Positions 55,899 to 64,000 of a stretch of 64,000 nucleotides of DNA are shown here, in pieces. This stretch comes from Actinomortierella ambigua. Its lineage: Eukaryota; Mortierellomycota; Mortierellomycetes; Mortierellales; Mortierellaceae. Under the pieces are notes generated by a model. The model was not told the origin of the DNA. It was given only the letters and a program-made list of their open reading frames with translations, and made no database searches. The stretch spans positions 1-64,000 of the forward strand of contig JAAAJB010000090.1 in NCBI GenBank assembly GCA_016098155.1. The letters run 5' to 3'. Numbering within the stretch: position 1 is the stretch's first letter; the number at the start of each line of letters is the position of its first letter. The position numbers were made by a program, and so were the translations under genes.

Positions 55899-58800
55899 AT
55901 GGCCTCTGGACAGGACGATGCCACCCCTTCCTCCACCCGTCCATCGGCCTCCCCACCCTCCCCTGGGCTGTTGTCTCCCTCCCCTCCACCCACTCTGCGA
56001 GCAACAGCCAACAACCCTTTGTTGTCTACGAGCAAATTGAGGAATCGGCCTAGGAGTGGCTCGCTACCACCGTATTCAAACACGTCTTCACCCTCGTCGT
56101 CGACTTCCCTTATGCCACCTTCCTTCTCCAACAGCTCGTCCAATCTGGTCCACGGCACTGCACCTGTCACTTCGTCCTCCTTGCGGGTTGAGGTGCTTCC
56201 GGACGGCGACGACGACGATGCAGCTCCGCTGCCAGCTCCTTCGGCAATAACAGCAGCACCTCCGAGTGGTGGTGGCGGAGGCGGAGGCGGATCAGGCAGT
56301 CAAGCACTGTCTTCTTCAGGCACGGTAGCCGGAGGATTTCCGGCCCGGATTCGCCATGTTTCGTCGCACTCTTCGTTTAGCTCGACTGGCTCGCCCAGAA
56401 GCGGGCGAAGCCGTTCAGGGTCGATCACAACCCCTCGCCCTGCCAATCTCGCCCTGCTCACACAGCCTCCACCATCCTCCCCCTCCCCAGCATCCGCGTC
56501 ATCCTCGGCTACCTCCCCTTCGCCTTCGCCATCCCCCTCCTCCACCTCCATCGCGTCCTTGGCTGCTCGACGTCCTCGTAGTGGCAGTTCTGCCGGTGGA
56601 GCCTCCGTTGCCCCTGGCGTAAATCACAGTCTCCTTCAACAACGAGTGTCACACGACTCCAATAGCGAACGAGGCCACGGCGACAGCTACAATCACAACC
56701 ACAACCACAACAGCAACAGCGGCAACGATAACGGCAACGACGACGACGACGATCTGGTCGCTGCCCAGCTGAGCCTCAACGTTGACAAGGGCCCTCCTCA
56801 GAGCACCGAGACATGGGAACCTGTGATCCCAGACATCCAGGTCCACGACGAAGATGCTCTCTCGTTAGGAACGGCCGCACCAGGCCAGATGGGGTCGCCA
56901 CAACCAGACGACGAAGAACAACAGCTCATGGATGCTTTTGAAGTCTTGGACCTCATCATCCCTGACGTCTCCGAGGCGTCTGCGGCTGCTGAGGTGGCCG
57001 AGCAGCAAGAGCTTCAGAGGCAACAGCTAGAGCAGCAACAGCGACAAGATCAGGCAGCAGGTACATCCCCCTCCACTGCGACTGCTGCTGCTGCCGCCAC
57101 CGACTCTGGGCCATATACTCCAACACGACGACCAACAGTAGGAGCGACAGACTACCTGGCCATGAGTACTCTTGGCCTTGGGGCAGGCCTGGTGCCGCCC
57201 GTCATCCAGATGGCGGTCCGATCGCCTGTGTCACCTGCCTCACCAGCGGCGTGCATTCCACAACCCCCTCTTGGCAGCATGTCAACAACAACAACAGGTG
57301 CACTAACAATAGCATCATCGACAACACCACCACTATCAACAACACCACCACCTGCATCAACAATAACAACAGCAACAACAACCACCACCACCCCTACCAC
57401 AACAGCGGTAACGACGACATCATTATCCGCGACAACAGGTACGATACCCCTCCCCGCTTCTGCATTCCCTGTCACCGCAGCGGCCTCAGCGCAGACATCG
57501 TCCATCACCACAGCCCCATCATCCCGTCGAGGTTCCATGGACATTTCCGCGAACGCGTCAGCGCTGGTGGCTCGTTTCCGATTGCCCTTTTCGTCGCGTG
57601 GCTTCCATGCCTCCTCTGCCAGACAAGGCGAGGAAGCAACCGCGTCTGTGGTCGCGGCTACGCCCTCGCCACCGCCATCACAGGCCCAGGCTCAGGCCCA
57701 GCCCTCGGGCACGCTCCAGGGCCGCGAAGGGTTCTTGGGTATCAGTAATCCCATGCAACGGATCAGTGGTGATGGGGGCACGGCCGGGCGGTCGTCCTTT
57801 TTTGACTACCGGTTGTCGAACCTATTGCAGTTTGGGTCGTCCAGCATTGCTCCGAGTGTTCGGTCGTTGGATGGCCGTCGAGGATCGACGGATGTCGGTG
57901 GTGGTGGTGGCCATGGTGGTGGCGACCGCGATTACCCGGAGCAGGAGCTGTACGAGGTCGAGTTCAACAAGAAGCTCGACTTGGCTGAGGAGGAACGTCG
58001 TCGCCGTCAAAAGACTGTCTGGGGTCGTGTCAGGCGCCTGTGGCCGACGGGTCTGCCAGGCAAGGATCTGGATCCTCGTACGCGTAAGCCTCGGTACAAG
58101 TTTCCCAGTAACAACATCAAGACCACCAAGTATACCCCTCTGACATTTGTGCCAGTGAATCTCCTTTTTCAGGTACAGCTCTTTTTTTTTTTTTTTTTTT
58201 TTTTTGCTCTGTCAGCTTTCTGGAAAATTATTAGCGCGTCTCCTTTTCCGTCAGAAACTCAAAATCATGACGAGAGAACCTGTACCTGTTCATCCGTTGC
58301 AGGAGAACGGGGAACTGCGCGAGTTATATGGGTTCAGGGCAGGCAGGCAAGGGGGCAGGGGGAGTGGAAGGGGGAAGGGAAGGTGAAACCTCGTGGTCCG
58401 GCGACACAGTTACCGAGGTTTTCTCGTTTCAGGCATCATTATCCGTCTCCAAGTCTCTCGATATGACGAGTGGCATGAAGAGACCATTTTCGTATTGGCT
58501 GTTGATTATTACATGGCTCTGCTTGTCTAACCCTGTTTGCGTTGGTCTGACGACTGCGCGTCCTCTTTTTCCCTCTATGCCGCGTCTATTTTTTTTCCTA
58601 TTTCCCTATTTCCCGATATTCCGGTCGATCGATATGCTCAACTCTGGATGATTAGTTTAAGCGCTTCTACAACATCTACTTCCTCTTCGCTGCCATTTTT
58701 GTCGTGGCGGAGCCATCTTTGTCGCCTGTGACGAACATCCTCCCGCTCGCCTTGGTCCTCACCATCACTGCAATCAAGGACGGCCTCGAAGACTATGTAA

Positions 58801-61800
58801 GTTTTGTCACCTCTCTTCGCCCCTCCCACGGACACACGCACACATACATCGACCTTGGTGTCCACACGACCTCCCTTCTTTCTCGCTCTCTCGTGGGGTT
58901 GTCTCTCGTGGGTAGCCCCTATCTCCCATTTTCAGTCGTCAGGATCATCTTTGCATGGCGATGCATCTCTCTTTGCTTGTTGCCTTCCCCCTTTTTTGGC
59001 TCTGCTCGGTCTACTCGACAAAACATTACCATCATGTTTGGTGCCATTTGACCAAGTTCTATTTGTTCCGCGTGGACGCTTCGGCCCTCCCCTCCCCTTG
59101 TCTTTCTTGCTCCCTCTCCTTTATTTCATACCCACAATTGATCGCTGTCGGAGCAGGTGCTCTTCACAGCCGAAGACAACATTGCTCCGAGGCGTGTTGC
59201 TCCTGGTTGTTGCTCTTGTCGAGGAGGACTCGGCGGACGAATTGGGGATTAACTCGTGGTGACGTTTGCAATCCCTCCTTTTTTTTGTTAGCGGCGACAC
59301 AAGCAAGACAAGCGATCCAATAGTTTGCCATGCACCATTGTTCGGGATGGACAGCTGATCTCGGTCCAATCCAAGGACATTCGACCGGGTGATGTGCTCA
59401 AGATCCACAAAAACGACAAGGTGCCGGCCGATGTCGTGTTGCTATCTACTTCCATGGATGAAGGAGCATGTTTTGTGGAGACATCAGAATTGGATGGCGA
59501 GACGAATTTGAAGCGCAAGGCGGCGTTAGGACTTACGATGGACTTGACGAGCGTCAAGCAGATTTCGGCCCTCAAGGGTCTCATCACGACCGAGATGCCG
59601 AACGAAAAGCTGTCGCGGCTCGATGGCAAGATTCGCGTGCAGTTGGATGGTCGGTCATTGGGTGATCAGGACGGGCCCGAGGGCGAGAAGATGTTGGAGA
59701 GGTTGTTGACGAGGTCATCGATGACTTCGCGTCAGGATCCCGTGTTATCAGTGTCATTGGATGAGAAGATCAGCACCAACGACGACGACAACAACTTCGG
59801 CTCGATCATCCAACGCGACGAGTCGTATAACAGCCTGCAGTCGATTAAGAGTGGCGAAAGCTCAAAATCGGCCATGTCGACGACACGGTCGATGAGCCGC
59901 TCTGCGGCGGCGATATTGGCGGAGGGCGGCGTTATGGATGAGACGGGACCCGTGACGATGACAAACGTGATCTTGCGTGGGTGCTGGCTCAAGAATACGG
60001 ACTGGGTCTATGGCGTGGTCCTGTATGCAGGCGTGGACACCAAGATGATGCGTAACCTAAAGAAGACGGGTCTCAAATTCTCGTCGATGGAGGTGAAGCT
60101 GAACCGGATGATTGTCTGGATCTTTGTCTTCAACGCCTTCTTGCTCGTCGGATCGCTGTGCTTTGCCTATGTCGGACAACGGGCTTCCAACATCAACTAT
60201 CCGAATGCTTGGTATCTGTCGATCGAGGGAGAAGAGTTTGAGGCGACGCCATCCTCGGCGCGTCTGTTTGTTGGTCAGATGATGAACTTTTATGTCATCT
60301 ACACCTTTGTGATCCCCATTTCCGTCTTTATCTCCGTGGAAGTCAGTCGTGTCGTGCAGGCGCTCTGGATGATCTGGGACGAAGAGATGAGGAGCTACTC
60401 GGACGCACCCCTGAGTCAGGCAGAGTTGGAGGAGATTGCATTGGAACGCGGCGATCAGGTCGCACAGCAAATTGAGGCTGAGGGCAATGCCACCAAGACG
60501 AAGAAGACAAAGAAAGACAAGAAGGACAAGAAGAATAAGAAGAAGGCAGCAGCGACAGCACTCACCATCCCTGCTGACGGCGACAACATCAACACCACTA
60601 GCACGACCAAGAAGGAGACGAAGAGCGGCTTCCGGCGACTGAACCCATTGAATCTGGTCAAGTTGCGGAGGAAGAAGGTCAAGAAGCCCAAGAACTGGAC
60701 ACGAATGCACGTACGCAACTCGAACCTGAACGAGGATCTGGGTTCGGTCGAGTACATCTTTTCGGACAAAACGGGCACGCTGACGCGCAATGTGATGAAG
60801 CTCTCCAAGTGGCACATCGGTGGACGAACATTCCACGAGCTGCAGCAGCCCGGATCGTTGGGCGACCGAATGCGGGACCCGGCGATTAGTGACGAGGAGT
60901 ACGATCTGCTGATGGCCTTTTGTCGCAACATTGCCGTCTGCCATGCTGTTATCCCATGCGAGGACAGCAAGACGGGCGAGCTGTTGTACGAAGCCCAGTC
61001 GCCGGACGAGTCTGCGTTGCTGGAGGCCCTTCGAGATAATGGGGTGGTGTTGAAGGCGAAGACGAAGGATTCTGTGACGGTGGAAATCTTTGGATTGATC
61101 ACCGAGACGTACACGGTGCTCAAGGTGCTCGAGTTTACGTCGGATCGCAAACGCATGTCGGTCATCATCGATACGCCCCAAGGGATCCAGCTGTTTTGCA
61201 AAGGTGCCGACAATGTCATTCTGTCAAGGGCAGACATGGCCGAGAACGAGTCGGCCTACCTGCGCCATCTGGATGGAACTGTTCGTCGGTTCTCGATTGC
61301 TGGCCTTCGCACGCTTATGTTGGCCTGGCGGCCACTGACGATGGAGGAATACATGGCCTTTGAGGAGGAGTACTCGACCGCGGAGTGTAGTCTGGTTGAT
61401 CGGGAGGACGAGATCCAGAACGCATGTGAGCGCATCGAGGGTCGTCTGAGGCTGTTGGGTTGCACGGCGATCGAGGATCGACTGCAAGACCAGGTACCAG
61501 AGACAATCGAGTATCTGATGGAAGCCGACATCAAGATCTGGCTGCTGACGGGCGACAAGCAGGAGACGGCGATCAACATTGGCATTTCGTCCCGACTGAT
61601 CTCGACAGCGATGAAGATCCTGGTGCTCAATGTCAAGGTCGAACGCGACTGTCGGCTGGTGCTCGAGCATTTCGTCGAGCGGATCAAGGACCGCGAACGT
61701 GAGGACGAGATGTGGGCCCGTGGCGCCTATGGCAATAAGGAGCGACCTCAGCGCGAGCGCTATGCACTCGTTGTCAACGGCGAGAGTCTGGGCTTTGTCC

Positions 61801-63490
61801 TTGGAAATGAGATTTTCGAGGAGATGTTCCTCAAGATTGGCACCAACTGTCATTCGGTAAGCTTCCCCCCCACCCCCTTTTTTTTCTTTTCCCCTTTCTC
61901 GATCACAGGGCTCATAATCGATGTTGTTTTCTTACTTTGCTAACTTATCAATCCTTTGTAATCCTACCCACCCCCCAACTCTTCGCTGTCTAGGTCATCT
62001 GCAATCGAGTGACACCCTTGCAAAAGGCGTTGGTGGTCAAGTTAGTACGCAAGCGCCTACACAAGGTGACACTGGCGATCGGCGATGGAGCGAACGACAT
62101 CTCGATGATCCAGGCCGCACACGTGGGAGTGGGTATTGAAGGCATGGAAGGAGCGCAGGCGGCTCGTTCGTCGGATTTCAGTTTCAAGCAGTTTAAGAAT
62201 CTGCGTCGTCTGCTGACCATTCACGGACGGTACTCGTACCTGCGGATGTCCAAGATTATCTTCTTTTCGTTCTACAAGTCGATCTGTCTGATTACGGTCC
62301 AGTTTTGGTTTGGATTTTTGAGCGGGTGGTCGGGTCAGGCCCTGTACGACGAGTACTTTTTGACATTGTGGAACATTGTCTTTACTGCACTGCTCCCGAT
62401 CGCGGCGGCGACGTTTGAGAAGGATGTAGACGAGGACAAGATTGCGCAATACCCAATGCTGTACAAGCCTGTCAAGGATGGCGTCTACTGGAACGTGCGG
62501 ACCGTCGTTGGATGGGGGCTGGCATCGTTCTGGCATTCAGGATGGCTCTTCTTGGCCATCTACGGTACGCTCACCATGGCAGGCGGGCAGGTGGTCGACT
62601 GGGACTCGACGGTCTTTGATCTACCAATGATCAACTGGTTTGCTGGAGCCCTGGTGGTGGTGACGGTGACGCTCAAGATGATGCTGATGATCAACCATTG
62701 GACATCGCCGATCATTATTGCGCTCGCTGCGTCGATGGCAGGCTTTTGCATCGTGTGGATCGGGCTCGAGGTGGTGGGTATGCTGCAGCATGGCGTCTTT
62801 GGCACGCTGCATTCAACGCCGCTGTACTATTTTTCGTTGTTGGTCATCCCCGTTGGCGCACTGCTGCCGGACTATGTGCTTGCGTATGTGCTCCGCCAGT
62901 TCTGGCCCTCGGATGCCAACATTATCCAGGAGGACCAGTACCTGGACCGCATGCGGATCAAGGCCAAGGCCAAGGCATCGAAGATGATGGACGGGGATAG
63001 CATCGGGCTTCACCACCTGGAGGACGGTACGCGACTGGTCGAGGACCCCAGTGTCGCACGCCATGCCGAGGATGTTGTGGCGGTGGCGGAGGAGGATGAT
63101 GCTCAAGGGCAAGGATGGTGGTGGCGTATGATTGGGCTCAAGAATAGTAGTCTGAGCAAAGAGGGCAGTCTCTTTGGCGGCAGTAACAACAACGTCCACC
63201 AGAATAACAGTGGCAGCAGTAGCATGCGATGGACGCGATCAAGAGCCGAGGCGGCCATGGCCGTTGCGGCAGCCACTCCTCCGCCCACTGACCTTTCACC
63301 GACGGCGATTGTGACCGAGGTTCCTGGTATTCAACCCATGGTGGTGGTACAGCGTCAAAAGGTCATCACGGCCGAACCGGAGGAGATTGAGGAAGATAAC
63401 GGCGATAACGACGAGTCGAGCGGGGACGAGGAAGACGAGGAAGACGAGGGGGAGGAAAGCATCACTCATGACACGAAGATCAAGGCGTAG
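55899..63490 (+). CDS. P4-type phospholipid-translocating ATPase (flippase) with a long N-terminal extension
   Basis: Four exons: 55899-58172, 58656-58796, 59292-61856 and 61994-63490, joined in phase 0 to 2158 residues. P4-ATPases use ATP to move phospholipids to the cytosolic leaflet. Residues 1-660 are low complexity (Ser/Pro/Thr/Ala, Gln and His/Asn runs). The family core starts near 690 and includes FPSNNIKTTKYTPLTF, then AIKDGLEDYRRHKQD. The A-domain DGET is at 873-876, and PISVFISVEVSR carries the P4 signature of the fourth membrane helix. The phosphorylated Asp1297 is in DKTGTLT; the N-domain has KGADNVILSRA, the P-domain LLTGDKQETAIN, and the hinge GDGAND (1690-1695). C-terminal membrane helices follow, then an acidic tail. 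A Lys-rich insert of about 100 residues sits before DKTGTLT. The class (Dnf- or Drs2-like) is not assigned. Confidence 0.95.
58182..58205 (+). repeat. T24 homopolymer in P4-ATPase intron 1
   Basis: Twenty-four consecutive T starting 10 bp after the GTACAG donor of the intron at 58173-58655. With the A25 run in ULA1, it is one of two homopolymers of about 25 bases located inside introns. Confidence 0.9.
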
Positions 63491-63622
63491 AATGCTCTCT
63501 TCGTTGACGTTAACTTTGCATCTATGAATTTTTTTTTAAGAAAAAAAAAACCACTTTGTACAATACATTTCTCTTTTTTGACATCACCCACATTGTGCCT
63601 TCCTAAATACGTAAGAGGAGTT
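63491..63622. terminator. 3' flank of the P4-ATPase gene
   Basis: T- and A-rich sequence right after the stop codon (T9 then A11 near 63530-63550) and an ACAATACATTT stretch. It probably contains the polyadenylation region; no perfect AATAAA is seen. Confidence 0.35.
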
Positions 63623-63908
63623 CTAAGGAGGTTGAAGTTTAAGAGGACGTAGGAAGTTCCTGCCATGAAAGAAATACATCTGGTGGAAGAAGGATGATCT
63701 TCGTCAGCGCATCAATTCATGGGCTGGGGAAAGTATCTACTTTTTCAGAGCACGAGTTCAAGATACGTACATCCATACAGGTGCGGTACTTGACGACATT
63801 GCCGTCCAGGTCTCGCCGGGCGGCAAGGGTCAGGCTATTATTATAAAAAAAAAGCCTGGGCATCGTGTACTCGAGGTATCCATGGCGCGCGCAAATGGCA
63901 GTAGACTT
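63623..63908 (-). CDS. Possible partial minus-strand gene at the right edge
   Basis: Two exon-like pieces. The first (63771 to about 63908) reads RHGYLEYTMPRLFFYN and ARRDLDGNVVKYRTCMD, and ends at a GTACGT donor. The second (63623-63679) starts after a CCACCAG acceptor and reads a short basic tail to a TAG. Both are in compatible phase. The 5' part would lie beyond the window, and a stop codon at 63928 in another frame complicates it. No family recognised; this could be chance. Confidence 0.2.
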
Positions 63909-64000
63909 GGTCCTTCAGCCAGCTCTGCTAAGAAAAGTAACGATACATATACTCAAACGCCTCTGCGGAGACGTTGGAAGAGTAGCCAAGGAAGCAAAGG

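Noticed and set aside
60057..61181. Minus-strand open frame (374 codons)
   Set aside because: Antisense to the conserved catalytic core of the P4-ATPase.
1..64000. tRNA, rRNA and CRISPR features
   Set aside because: Candidate T-loop-like strings (for example near 22500 and 31510) lacked the rest of a cloverleaf. No regularly spaced direct repeats with unique spacers were seen, and none is expected in a eukaryotic chromosome.

Overview
This is eukaryotic, fungal chromosomal DNA. Genes carry short spliceosomal introns (GTRNGT...YAG, mostly 90-160 bp). The proteome is fungal: trifunctional HIS4, BUB2, a fungal-order betaine lipid synthase, and a zygomycete-type membrane RING protein. Protein flanks are full of Gln, Ser, Pro and Thr repeats, and non-coding DNA is full of TC/GA and homopolymer tracts. 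The style and the DGTS (betaine lipid) synthase suggest an early-diverging fungus, most likely Mortierellomycota or Mucoromycota; that placement is inference. No tRNA, rRNA, CRISPR array or complete transposon was recognised.

Layout. 0.8-1.1 kb: a small secreted cysteine-rich peptide gene with a TATA box. 2.1-4.4 kb: retroelement debris on the minus strand (gag-like zinc knuckles, partly duplicated as an inverted repeat) and a 260-aa ORF. 5.0-7.3 kb: a tail-anchored dynamin-like GTPase. 7.6-8.2 kb: phosphopantetheinyl transferase, convergent with the seven-exon RQC2/NEMF gene (8.8-13.3 kb). 15.5-16.8 kb: a Ser/Pro-rich tail-anchored protein. 17.3-20.2 kb: HIS4 (minus). 20.7-23.2 kb: NEDD8-activating enzyme regulatory subunit (minus, nine exons), divergent from a DUF2433-like phosphoesterase (24.0-25.9 kb). 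28.3-31.3 kb: a large HMG-box transcription factor. 31.5-36 kb: gene-poor DNA with a 173-bp tandem duplication and decayed coding fragments. 36.2-37.6 kb: phosphoserine aminotransferase. 39.2-44.1 kb: BUB2 with a very long N-terminal extension and a 1.4-kb intron (minus). 46.8-48.9 kb: membrane RING-H2 protein (minus). 49.3-52.0 kb: betaine lipid synthase BTA1 (minus). 55.9-63.5 kb: a very large P4-ATPase (lipid flippase).

Most genes are unrelated housekeeping functions: ribosome-associated quality control, neddylation, mitotic exit control, histidine and serine synthesis, ACP activation, membrane lipid synthesis and asymmetry. No biosynthetic cluster is evident. The less ordinary parts are the secreted cysteine-rich peptide, the BUB2 architecture, the extended P4-ATPase, the inverted gag fragment and the decayed region at 31.5-35.6 kb. 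Exon joins were worked out by hand from splice signals, frame continuity and family alignment remembered from general knowledge; none was checked against transcripts.
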